Of a stretch of DNA of 64,000 bases, positions 51,206 to 62,242 are shown one piece after another. The position numbers and the translations under genes were made by a program. This stretch comes from Colias croceus (Eukaryota > Arthropoda > Insecta > Lepidoptera > Pieridae): positions 8,694,001-8,758,000 of the forward strand of contig NC_059543.1 in NCBI RefSeq assembly GCF_905220415.1, given 5' to 3'. The notes beneath the pieces are model-generated. The model was not told where the DNA came from. It was given only the letters and a program-made list of their open reading frames with translations, and ran no database searches. Each line of letters begins with the position of its first letter. Within the stretch, counting starts at the first letter, position 1.

Positions 51206-53467
51206 CTATATTCGCCTCAACTGTTCATGAATCCAGTCATTATACACAGAAACGCGAGTATAAACACCTGGGTAAGTGGTATTAGCACAACCCTCACCCC
51301 AGGAGACAATTCCGATCAAAGTTCTTCCCACAACTAAAGGTCCTCCTGAGTCCCCTTGACAAGCATCGCGAGGTGGATCCTTTCCAGCAGCACAAATCAT
51401 GCCTGGTGTGATGTTGCTAATTCTTCTGTACGCACGGACACACTCTGATTGAGATACTATCTCCACTACAGCTGCTCGAAGATCTGATGACGAGTGGCCT
51501 TCGTACTGAAAGAACAGATGACAGTCATTTTCGTATTTCTAAGGATTAAATTTGGAGAGTATGCTCAATGACCTTCCAAAGTTTTAAAAGGTAAGTTTAA
51601 TGTGACATAATAAATATCGTTTCCTGTGCTCAATGTTTTATGGCAAAGTAGAAGGCTCTATGTGATCGACCAGCACACAAATAAAAACTTACTTAATAAA
51701 CTCATTTGAAAATGTATTCAGACTATTATTTTTGGCCAAAAGTCACTTAATTTTGAAATCTTTGCATCCAATTTTCAAATAGTTTCTAAGTGGTAGAGCA
51801 AAATGGCAGCATAGAGATTATACCTAGGTTAGTGTAGAAAAATTCAAAAGAAAATGTCGGTTACCTCAGTGCTCCCAAATCCTGAAACAATGGCATGAAT
51901 ACCCGCTGGAAAATGCAAAGCCGAAAGGGCTATACTAATTGCTCTCACATTTTGGTTGAATTTAATTTTTCCCTCCACAGCCACCAATCCGATGTCGTTT
52001 TCGAGAGTAACTGGTGAATACAGTTCGTGATAGAATAGTTGCGACACATTATATGACTTTCCCCCTGTTTTCTTGGTAGTACCAACAGCCACTTGCAGTT
52101 TGGCAGTACTGTTTTCAAAACTGAAAATGTACAAGATCATAATAAAATATAGATGATACAGAAACAAATAAATTTATTTAGTAAAGCGTAGGTGGTATTT
52201 AGTATCGATTTAAAGAATAAAGCTAACGTAGGTCACCTAATTTAACGCCCAAAGATATTCCTAGAAGTATTTTAAAGATAAATAAAATGAACATAACTGT
52301 TTAATTGATTAGAAAGATGATGAATTGAAAGTTACCGACGCAAGTTTTAGCTGAAATTACAGGATTGGTGCGGGATACACCAATGAAAAGTTTCTTAATT
52401 TTCAACCTGCTGAAAGTATACATCCAGGTAAAGTTTCTAAGTCTTTGCTGTGATCTGTCTTGTAGTAAATGCTACTGAATTTCAGGCCTTTTCCTGCTAT
52501 AATATCTGCGCACTAATATTACGAAAGTCTGTCTGTTTTGATTTTATGTCTTGGTAACTATTTAGTTACAACTATTAAGTTTTATGCTGTAGAATTAGAT
52601 AAGTATTTGGAAGATGTAAGTTAATTTTAAAACTAGATGGGTGTGTTTTGTTACAGGCAAAAATGTACCATACATTTTTGCAACAACATTTTGTAACAAC
52701 ATCTTACTTACATCGACGACTAAATTGTTAATTATATTAGATTGATGATTCTAGATTAGATAACCTTGGTGGGTCGAAGACATTAATGCTTGCAATTGTT
52801 CTTCTTTACGATAATCTTGGATAATTGACAAAAAATTACTTAAGGTTTATTTTCAAAACTATCATTTCTATAAGTACAGTACAATTTTGTTGGAAACCCT
52901 GAACTCTTACAAATGTCTATGCAAATTATATGATAAGTCAAGAGCTCGGTAAAGTGAACAATACCACATTTATTAGCGAGTCTTAGCAACCATATCATAC
53001 CCAGTGATACAATGCGCTGCAGTCAGCACGCTCCTTGAAGATATGACCACGGCGCCGCACGAATGGCTCCAGCCGACACTAGTTTTTCGCCTCAACGCCG
53101 CTTGATAAGGCACCTCTGTTATATCTGCTATGTACCCGTTAACTATCCGCTCTAATGCATGTGTATTTGATAGCACACATGGTAAGGATGTTATGGCAAC
53201 AGCTGTAAGAATATTTAGGCTTATTAGGTGTTTATTTAATAGATACTTATATACTGAAAAACAAAGCTTTAGCCAGGAGTTAATAGAGTGATTGTAATAA
53301 ATATTATAAGCATAATTTGAATGATACATTAAGTATGATAATAAATAAGAATAGATCGAACGAACTATAGAGCTTTTGTAAACGTAATAAACCTGAATAA
53401 ACAAATATGTATTTTCAAATAATAATAAATGTACATTACCAAATAGTATCCGTAGAATTGTTTTCAT
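51206..53467 (-). CDS. Secreted trypsin-type serine protease, four exons
   Basis: Exons on the minus strand: 53440-53467, 53001-53202, 51865-52120 and 51206-51505. All introns are GT-AG (phases 1, 2, 0). The spliced CDS is 786 nt, 261 residues, normal for insect trypsins. A signal peptide covers about residues 1-20, a short propeptide ends at Arg28, and the mature enzyme starts IVNG (29). The catalytic triad is His73 (LTAAHC), Asp119 (ENDIGL) and Ser215 (GDSGGP). Asp209 at the base of the S1 pocket, with Gly232 and Gly242, predicts cleavage after Lys/Arg. Six cysteines give the three usual disulfides (58-74, 184-200, 211-235). Four N-glycosylation sequons (80, 101, 193, 237) are unusual for a digestive enzyme. 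GFG replaces the common GWG at 157-159. No AATAAA is seen close to the stop; AATATA overlaps it. It could be a digestive or an extracellular, non-digestive trypsin; the sequence does not decide. Confidence 0.93.
52121..53000 (-). other. Intron 2 of the trypsin gene
   Basis: 880 bp, donor GTATGA and acceptor TACATTTTCAG. Contains a short Helitron-like scar, GCACTAATATTACGAAAGTC near 52512, and a small hairpin around 52675-52710 (AACAACATTTTGTAACAAC). No coding content. Confidence 0.75.
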
Positions 53468-53510
53468 CTTAAGAGATATAACAGACTGCCCTCTTCGGTA
53501 CAGAGGACGC

Positions 53511-53530
53511 TGATGATAAATTTTTATCAG
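53511..53530 (-). promoter_or_regulatory. Inverted GATA-type sites in the trypsin 5' flank
   Basis: TGATAA (53514-53519) and TTATCA (53524-53529) form an inverted pair about 47-62 bp upstream of the start codon. On the minus strand the same bases read GATAAAAATT, which could also serve as a weak TATA box, with a CAGTC initiator-like site near 53484-53488. GATA factors are known regulators of gut genes in insects; the role here is inferred. Confidence 0.3.
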
Positions 53531-55151
53531 TTAAAACATATCGATATCTCGAAATCTACTAGAGCAAATATGTATCGATAATGTGTGTAGATGACTTGCG
53601 CGTATTCTTCACATCACGAAATTATAATTTGAGTCGTATGATTTTGGTATTTGGGCTCATAATAACATAATCAATTGATCGATTGGATTTTGCAATCATT
53701 CTGCAAAATGCACATCATAATATGTGAAACCAAAGCGAAGCAAAGGCGCTATACTTCAAAACTAGATTTATTCAGGTATAATCAGGTTTGATATGACTAG
53801 TAAAATATATTATACCGGAAAACGTTTAAATTACTTCGTAAGTAATGTTTGTAATTATTAACTTACTGTGTACATATAACTAAGTCTTTCAAAGATGATT
53901 AAGACATTAAAGTTACTGTTTAAAATGACTGTTGAAAGCAAGCGTTATTAAGAGAGTACACGCTACATGATTTGGTGTTATTGCCGCAACTGGTGTTCAT
54001 AAAAAGGTGCAAATTTTATTAATAGCGTTTTAATATCCTTCAGTCGTTGTGGCCATGTTTTATTGGTAATGAAAGCGATGTCTCGTGGACGTAATTTACG
54101 ACTATTATCTTTAGCAGTATTGTATTCTTTATTATATTTTATCCCTGTCTCTTTTGTCATTGGAATTCAGTTTTGGAATTCAAAGACAAGGGCAGAGAGT
54201 CATAGATGACACTAAATTGAGGGACATTTGGGATTACCTTCATCTTCTATCATGTATTACATGTATTAAACTTAATTTACGTCCAATTTTAAATGTATTT
54301 TTGAAAGCTAAATACGTATTTGTTCTAGGCACAATTCATATCATTTGGCAGACAAAGGAAAGAGATGGCTAGAATGTTTACCTTAGTATTTTTTATGTAT
54401 TAAAAAGAAACAATCTTATTAGTAATGTACCAATTAGCCAAGAAATCATAACAATAACATCAAGGTGTTTAATTATACAATACAAGAATGATAACGACAT
54501 TGTATTTCACATACATTTCAATGTATTTGCTTATGTTATCAATAAGATTATAAAAATTATCAGTGGTTGACCTAGACCTAGCTTCATCATATTCGGTCAT
54601 ATGACCTGGAATCGACCTTGATTGTAGAATCCAGATTCCATAGTGTTGTAACTTCGAAAAGTATAATGAATTTCAAATGAGGACTGAAAGTCTATCGAGA
54701 TATTCTGAGATTTTGATAAGTTCTATTAAAATTTAACAAGATACCAAATAAATTGATTGAATAGGTAATGTTCTGATTCGAGCGCATTTGGATTTTTTAT
54801 GTACGCGGTTCTAATGAACTATTTTGTAGTAATCTACTTAGATGTTTTATAATTTAATGTGCAGTATTCCTGAGCAAGGATATTTAATATTTTAGGTAAA
54901 ACCTGCTTCTTAAATAAAATAAGATAAAGTTTTTGTGAAAGATCTCAGAATAGTGATTGGCCAAAAATGTACCTAAGTAATTAAAATTTATTGAAGTTTA
55001 GGTATTTTTTTTTTCTTAACATTTATTATATTTTTATTCATGATAATAGTCTGTTTATATGTATATAATTTAAATATCTAATCTCTGATTTAATAAGACT
55101 TTAGTTCATTTTAAAAAATTTATAATTATTTTATATGCTTCTTATTTTCAT
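53531..55151. other. AT-rich intergenic DNA upstream of the trypsin gene
   Basis: Contains further scattered GATA-like motifs. A 60-codon minus frame at 53978-54160 and a 72-codon plus frame at 54154-54372 have no recognisable domain. Confidence 0.4.
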
Positions 55152-55321
55152 TCTATAATATAAAAATGAATCCCAAAATGTGTTGGTAAGCGCATAACTT
55201 GAGAACGGCTGAACCGATTTCGTTAATTCTTTTTTTATTATATTCCTTGAAGTACGAGGATGGTTCTTATGTAGAGAAAACGTAAATATGTACCACGGGC
55301 GAAGCCGGGGCGGACCGCTAG
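55152..55321 (+). mobile_element. Mini-Helitron, full length
   Basis: Starts TCTATAATATAAAAATGAAT, contains GAACGGCTGAACCGATTTCG and CCTTGAAGTACGAGGATGG, and ends GGGGCGGACCGCTAG before T. It is the plus-strand counterpart of the pair at 22155-22500, 170 bp long. Confidence 0.82.
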
Positions 55322-56328
55322 TTTAGGATAAAATTAAATACTCCTTAATTGTTATTATATTATATCATCGCTTCCTGTACAGTCTAGACAGCCATTACGA
55401 CATTTTTATGTAAATATTATTAATGTTTAAAAATAGTTTAGTAATTAGTTTAATAACATTATGGTAGTGAATTCTAACAAGATTGCACACGACGCGACGG
55501 AGACAATTTAGACCTAAAAATAGCAATATTTTAATACTAAAAAAGGATATCGAGCAAACGATAAATTAAACTGCCTAATTTCTGAAGTGATACTTTATTT
55601 TATTAGTTTTCGTCTTTATTAAATGTTTTTGCCCCAGTTAACGAAACAATATCATCAAGGTGACATGTTATAAACAACTAGCTCACTAGCGCCATCTATT
55701 ATCAACTTGCATAGCTAACAATACGCGTGTAAGTACATTTTATCCTTTTATTACGGTTGTTATAAATCTAGTATTGTTTAATATGAATAGTTGATAGTTT
55801 ATTTCGCATGCAATTTTTCTCGGTACTTGTTACGTAATAGAGTTATTGCGTTTTTATGCACGACTAATTGGTTGTTAAATATACGTTTTTGCTAGTCGAT
55901 CTAAAGTTTTGAAAAGTATTCTAAATTAAATTGAGCGATGATTTTTGTGTGCATAATATGAATCATTTGTGCAATTTAAGGTAACCTTATATCCAAAAAT
56001 ATATTTTTATAGAAGGCGAGTTTGTAACAAAACAAATGTGATACTGTCTGTGAGTGTTTAAACAGAGGGTATTAAGCTTATTGGGAGATAAGATAGCGCT
56101 AGTTAAATCAATGGAAAGCCGGAGTTCATGGGAGTTGCGCCCACGCACGCATTCCGTAGGGAGCCAAAGACCTCTCGTTTCCTGGATCACACACATCGAA
56201 AACATAGTACTTACCTATAACGAAATAACGGTGATCTAGTTTATCAATATGCACTTTGTGTTTGTATTACCTAGATTCTATATAGCTTAGGACTAACCTA
56301 AGGTATATAGATATAGATAGGTGATATA
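55322..56328. other. AT-rich intergenic DNA
   Basis: No gene. TAGCGCCATCTA occurs at about 55687-55698. Opposing short frames near 55987-56239 look accidental. Confidence 0.4.
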
Positions 56329-57622
56329 CAGGGTGGCTCTGAAATACGTTGACAACTTATTTTACGATTTATTTTATTTTTCTTTTACACAGTATAACGG
56401 TGACTACTAAATAATAAAAATACAGTATTATTTTAATGTAAATATCTATTTATTTTCAAAATAACCACCTTTAGCTTTAATACAAAGACTTAAACGTTTT
56501 CTGAAGTTTTCGACGATTTTCCGTACCTCCTCTTCAGATATTTTGTCCCACTCACGAGTAAGTGTTGCCTTTAGCGCGTCTACACTTCTGTGTGATGTTG
56601 CACAGGCCTTCGCCTCTAGAATTGACCATACGCTGAAATCCATTCGATTAAGGTCTGATGAAAATGGAGGCCATTCCTTGGAACTTATGAACTCTGGGAA
56701 ATGGTCTGTACATCACTACTGTACATTTGAGGCCCTGTGAGATGCAACAGAGTCATGCTGAAAAGTCCACGGTTGGTCACCGAAGTGCTACTGGCTCCAA
56801 GGAAGAACTACACTCTCTAAAATATCGCGTCGGTATATTTCTTGATTCATTTTCACACCTTTTTTTACGAAAACGAGAGGAATTTGCCTGTTGAGCAAAT
56901 GCCACGCCAAACCATGACTGAATCCGGTCTTTTCCGATGGGGGATAATTGCTGTGGCTCCAGGGTGACTAGAAGAGTAAACTTTATCGTTTTGGCGGTTA
57001 TGAGACTGTTCAATCTGAAAATTTTTTTCATCGGTGAAAAAAATATTTTTCCACGCTTCACCAGCGGAGCGCGCTTTCAGTAAGCAACATCTTTCAAGGC
57101 GTATTTTTTTATCTTTATCATCCAACCGCTGCGCTTTTCGAAGCTTGTATGCTGTTGACTTGAGCTCATTTTTAACAACTCGTTGTAACATTGAATGACT
57201 TACACCTAAATTTCGAGCCATTTTTCTTACCTTGGCTTGTGAATTGCGGGTCTATCTTTGTTTGGCGATATGTCGAAGCCTAGGCGTCTTTACAGTTCTT
57301 TTTCTGCCTCTTCCCAGACAGTCACCAAGATGGCCAAGCTCATCGTAGCGTTTAATAGCAGAAGAAACTAACTGCCGACTGATACTGAGAAGTCACACTA
57401 TCGCGCACTGCCGATTACCAGCCTCATATAAGGATATTATTGCACCTCGTTGAGCAGACATAATAAAAAATGACTAATTTTTAATTTATTCTCTTCACAA
57501 ATAACTTTAAGTTGGCGCCAAAACATGCGAAAATAATAATTAAAAAACAAAAGCAACACAGCATGTCCCATTTTTGAAATTTATTATTTTGAAATTTGTC
57601 AACGTAATTTAGAACCACCCTG
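56329..57622 (-). mobile_element. mariner-superfamily transposon, inactive
   Basis: Flanked by TA (56327-56328 and 57623-57624). Its 28-bp terminal inverted repeats begin CAGGGTGG(C/T)TCT and end ACGTTGACAA, with three mismatches (56329-56356 and 57595-57622). Length 1294 bp, typical of mariners. It encodes one broken transposase on the minus strand. Confidence 0.9.
56446..57461 (-). pseudogene. Broken mariner-type (DD37D-like) transposase
   Basis: The reading starts MSAQRGAIISLYEAGN at 57461 and ends GGYFENK before the stop at 56446, about 338 codons, a normal length. An N-terminal helix-turn-helix region (GLGVSHSMLQRVV-like: NLGVSHSMLQRVV) precedes FFTDEK, which holds the first catalytic Asp. 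MVWRGI follows, then QHDS with the second Asp and SSDLNRMDF with the third. The last two are separated by 37 residues, as in maT-type elements known from Lepidoptera. Stops near 57393, 57253, 56787 and 56715 and a frameshift near 56878 (at an A-run) show it is dead. Subfamily naming from spacing alone is tentative. Confidence 0.85.
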
Positions 57623-57624
57623 TA

Positions 57625-58042
57625 TTATGGATCGGATATTCTATTGGTATCTTTGGTACCTACTCATAGTCTACGGATGTAGGTAATATATTTATTAAAT
57701 CAAGGCTCAACGCAACTTACATTTTTAATATTTTTATTGTGATCAGGATTTTTTGCGATAACATTGGCAAGCCAGATTTGTTTATGGCTCCCAATTAAGT
57801 GAACATAAAACAAAACGACCTTTTGAAAAAGTTCGAGGTGTTTCAGAGTTTATTATTATTAGGGTAGAGGTTAGATTTAGACTACCACTTACAAAAAAAT
57901 TGTAAGTTATAACACTTATAACTATGGAGTCATTTGTTTCCTCATTGTAGAGCCCACCGGGAAAGGATCTCATCTATTCGCTGTTAATTATAGGAAATAA
58001 TTGATCTAGCAGTTGAAAAAGAAGACAAAAACTAAAAAGATA
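57625..58042. other. Short intergenic stretch
   Basis: Nothing recognisable between the two transposons. Confidence 0.4.
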
Positions 58043-59141
58043 ATTGAAGCATTGGGTGCAACAAGGGCGTATGTTCTAAAATAGAGTTTCGAGAAAAATG
58101 ATAATGAAAGTTGTAATGCCTTACATTATTTTAATACTTATAATTTGACTTACATTTACTGTATAATTTCTTAGACCCATGATTTAGCAAAAAGATGAAG
58201 GTATTATGATTATTTAGAAAAAATCAGAAATATCATAAAATCATTTTTTTTTAACTTGTGTTATCCGCCCTTGTTGCACCCAACTGGTAAAACAGATAGG
58301 ACGTTAATTTTGCTATTGATTTTGCGTTGAAAATAAAATAAGAAATGTAAGTTAATGTGTATTTATTACAACCACCGTTCAAATATTCAACTTAATCATT
58401 TTTTCTGACTTTCGTGGTTTTAATCAGATTCATCAAAATGGACTTTGGCCGTTTTTCCGAGATTTTTAGTAGCGACAGTAATTTCCTTTCTGCAAATGTT
58501 TATCTTTAATCCGTCTACTGTTAAAAAGTATTTCCATTGAAAGTTTCAACTTATCAGGCCCAACATTTTCTCTCAACTTTAACACTTTTTCTAAACACGA
58601 CATTATGAGGGTATCTTGCTGCGCATTGTCACCTATGTTTCAAAAGTTACAAAAAAATCTTCTCTGTGCATTTTTTTGGAACAACACGTGGTAATATGTT
58701 TACAAACTTTTCTAGGTATCTTCCTTCCTTGAGCTGATGTATATTCTTCACCAAAACTTCTCTAACTTTCGGCACGTTTTTTTTTCACATGTTTTCATTC
58801 TTCACCTTCTTTCTTCCCCTTTTTTGAGGGGCTCATGTTCGCTCTGGTCAGCATCTGATCTTAAGTCACTTGAATCACTCGTTTCAATCATTTTTTACAC
58901 AATAAGTTTTTACAAACTGCAGACAGGTCGTAAAGTGTTCGAATTTAAACGCACTTTTGATATCTATGCAATAAGGGCGTAGTGCCACCTTTGACATTAT
59001 TGATTCTCACGCCATCAAAAAGCGGCTGATCTAAACAAGTTTTCGGGATACGAAACTAGATGGCTCTGTGCATGTTTTGATGTAATAACATCAAAACGGA
59101 CTTTGGGTACCGAACGCCCTTGTTGCTCCCAATGCTTCAAT
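58043..59141 (-). mobile_element. Unassigned TA-flanked DNA transposon
   Basis: Terminal inverted repeats starting ATTGAAGCATTGGG(T/A)GCAAC (58043-58070 and 59114-59141) differ at one site and are followed by TA on both sides. An inverted copy of part of the end (CGCCCTTGTTGCACCCAA) lies at about 58266-58283 and a direct copy (GCAATAAGGGCGTA) at about 58969-58982. Length about 1.1 kb. The minus strand carries a coding relic. The TA duplication allows several superfamilies; I could not assign one. Confidence 0.65.
58380..58891 (-). pseudogene. Coding relic with a GKxxPxK and Cys/Lys motif
   Basis: From an ATG near 58891 the minus strand reads MIETSDSSDLRSDADQSEHE, an acidic-serine start, then a lysine-rich stretch and a stop. 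After it comes TSAQGRKIPRKVC, followed a few residues later by CCSKKMHRE, then several stops. The order (acidic start, GKKIP-type motif, cysteine-lysine pair) resembles the N-terminus of transposase-like proteins that are multicopy in lepidopteran genomes, but I cannot name the family. No catalytic region remains. Confidence 0.35.
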
Positions 59142-59509
59142 TATTATAATCAAATAAGTAATGTAAACCGGAAACGGCCTGTTTTAATATACCTACTTTT
59201 ACTGAGATATCTATTGCAGGAGTTATTATTATTTTAAATGCAACTACGCAGAACTATGTTTATTTTTATAAAATCATATAAGGTTATTATTAGATAATAT
59301 GATATTAATATGAGCATAGGTATTTAACATAATGTGTCTGTGAGTTTCACATTAGAACCGTTCAACTGTGAAGGACGCATCCATCGTTCTTTGTTATTTG
59401 ACGGCCAGCAGTGCACGGCATATAAGTGCTTATAATATGTAAATATAATACATATTATATTAAGTATATTAATTGGTGTGACGACAAATGCATCAGAATT
59501 ATGAACTAA
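59142..59509. other. Short intergenic stretch
   Basis: AT-rich, no supported feature. Confidence 0.4.
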
Positions 59510-59731
59510 CTAGCTTTCCACCCGCGGCATCGCCCGCGCAGTCAAAGAAAAACCCGCATAGTTTCCGTTCCCGTGGGATTTCCGGGATAAAACCTATCCT
59601 ATGTCCTTTCTCGGGTATCAAAATATCTCTAAACAAAATTTCGTGCAAATTGGTTCAGTAGTTAAGGCGTGATTGAGTAACAGACAGACAGACAGACAGA
59701 GTTACTTTCGCATTTATAATATTAGTATGGA
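59510..59731 (-). mobile_element. Mini-Helitron of the GCGAAAG subfamily, full length
   Basis: On the minus strand it starts TCCATACTAATATTATAAAT, has a GACA microsatellite (four units), the GGTTTTATCCCGG block and ends in the GCGGGTGGAAAGCTAG terminus (CTAG 59510-59513). About 222 bp; closest to 11975-12212. Confidence 0.8.
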
Positions 59732-62117
59732 TTAAATTTTCTAATAAAAAGGAACAATTTTCTGAAGTACGTAAATCGTAGACTTTCCTTGTCACCTGTT
59801 CCTGTCTCTACCCTCAATTTTAGAAATATGCGTAAACAAAGAATGTTTAAATTTGTTTTGTGATTGGTAAGTATTAATAAATATACCTGGTTAAGTAATT
59901 CATCCTGCCTCCTGCAATATAATTATTGTCATTCTGGTCGCTTTTCTGACTTTTCGTAATTTTGAAACACTTTTACAATATGTTCTGTTTGGTTACTAAC
60001 TACCTATAATATTGTGTAACAAATTTTTGTATATTTGTAATTTTCTTTTAATTAATTAAATACATTTTAATGGATGTTTATACGATATTTACCGTTACCA
60101 GTAGCATTAAAAACATAGTTTTAAATTTGTTTATTTTTAATTGTAATTTAACCTTTCTTTACACCGACGTGTTAAATTTGCATATAGAATTACGATTTTC
60201 ATGTGAAACTGAGGTTCTTATTAAATTATTCGAGCCAGTGGAGCGACGATTTCCTATTTATGGTTCTCTGCTATTGTGCCTTTATTTGTATCAAGGTAGT
60301 GAGCGTAAAGAAATACGTGTTAGATAACTTTGACTCCGCGCCTACTGTATGTTGGAACTATTCCATATGTGTGGGATTCCCTTGACTAAGCCTTTAGGCA
60401 AGATAGTATATTTAAAGAACGAGAAGAACCGTACTATAAATTATTTTGGAACAGAAAACGACGGTAGCGTCACAAATGCTAATAGCATTGTTGGTAACTT
60501 TGGTCATTTATAATTCGACGATCGGCACGAGCGGACGCTTTAGGTCTTCGTACTCATTTTTTTTTAATTTAATCGAGCCATAGTAGTAGCGATTAATGGT
60601 GTATATTTTAATTTAACATTCCATATAACTAATATTAATTATTAAAGGTGATTGAAATAATCTGTTAAATTTTAGTAATTAACAATTATTTGCAACTCAT
60701 TTGTTGCAAAAGGAAACGTAGCTTACTCAAATACATACTGTGTTTCGTTAGTACAATGAACTATTCAAACTAGATTATTTTACGACGAATTATCTCAAGT
60801 TCAAAGTATACGTAGCACTGATTTATCTTTTCTATGATCCATCACTCAACAACAACATTGGTTTCGCTCTCGCGTATGCAGTTCTACATAGACGCGATAT
60901 CGCGATGTCTCCTCATATTGTCACGCCATTTTCTAAACATATTTTAATAGAAAACATTTATTCTTGACGTTGGATACGAATATAGTTCATTCTGTAAGTA
61001 TCGTGCGAAGCGATCAGTTGAATCTACAGAAGATATTTAGAAATCGTTTCACGGTGAACAAGTACGGGCTAGACACGTAATATCTTTAATTTTCAATTTT
61101 TTCTTCAATATTAATTCCAATTTATACTCAATGTAATTGGGTGTATGTAACCACGTTTCTATTTCGAGTCGTTCCGCCTTTCCATAGTTTCCTATATTAT
61201 ACGAGCGACCAGTGAACCGTGGTCCATCCCGATACTTTAAGGAGTATACTATTGTTATCTAATGAGCGACAGAAGTATGTAAAGCTAGAGGTCTTCGTTA
61301 AATGGTTGGACTTAGCGGAAGGCGTCTAGCCCGGACAATGGCCTACTTGTACCCCGTTCCCAGATCATTACCAACGTCTTTACTATAGTTACTATAGATT
61401 ACATTTAGTGGTGAGATTTTTCTATTAATGAGCCTTAAATTGTTATTTTTGCGGAAGTCACATGTGAAATTAAATAATTTTCTATTTTTTTATTTCAACA
61501 TGTTTTGATTGTTGACATTATTTTTTTAAGAAAAACAGAATTTAAGAGATACCGAGATGCTATAAAATGTCACAAATCTACATCAAAATAATTTTGAAAA
61601 TCTACAGAAGATGACAACAGTTAAATTTTACGATCTTCAAAAAACACAACCTCAATCACTACATAATTTAAACAGAGAAATAGAATAAATCTGCGATAAA
61701 AATAGTTCACCACATTTTCTACATCCAGTACTTGCAGTGACATTGATCTAATTTACAACAGTACACTTGTGTGCACGACGCGCGTACGCATCCTTCGTTA
61801 TGACGCAACACCAGCCCATCAATTCACGTCGTCTTACAATACACTCGCTATTATTATAGGTAAATCTAATGGCATTTAACATCAAATGCTATTGCGCGAC
61901 TGACTGACATTTGTGACTTGGTCAATTGGCCACAATGAAATAATGTAATAACGAAGCTAATATGAAATTAAAGCGTCGATGGCTTATTTTGATATCGCAC
62001 CGATGATTCCATGAATATTTAGCACCAATCCATTAATCAATTGTTATTCATTTTTGATTGTTATTGTAAAACGTAGTTAGTGTAAGCTTTACGATAAAAA
62101 ACACCCTTTATTGCTTG
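59732..62117. other. AT-rich intergenic DNA
   Basis: No gene supported. Overlapping frames at 60070-60385 lack a recognisable domain. A slightly GC-richer block is at about 61200-61380. Confidence 0.4.
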
Positions 62118-62165
62118 CTTTTACTAACATACTATGTTGCATGCAACATAGTATGTTAGTAAAAG
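62118..62165. repeat. Perfect 48-bp palindrome without spacer
   Basis: The sequence reads identically on both strands from 62118 to 62165, centred between 62141 and 62142 (GTTGCA|TGCAAC). Such palindromes extrude as cruciforms and are usually short-lived in genomes. Confidence 0.9.
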
Positions 62166-62196
62166 ATACATAGAGATAATACTACATGCTACATGC

Positions 62197-62242
62197 ATAG
62201 AGATAATATGTTCTACATCTACGTAGTACATATTATCTCTAT
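62197..62242. repeat. Hairpin with 15-bp perfect stem
   Basis: ATAGAGATAATATGT (62197-62211) pairs exactly with 62228-62242. A related ATAGAGATAATA also lies at 62170-62181, next to the large palindrome. Confidence 0.8.

Noticed and set aside
53978..54372. Two opposing frames upstream of the trypsin gene as small genes
   Set aside because: Short, no domain, no splice or promoter support; they may be part of an unrecognised repeat.
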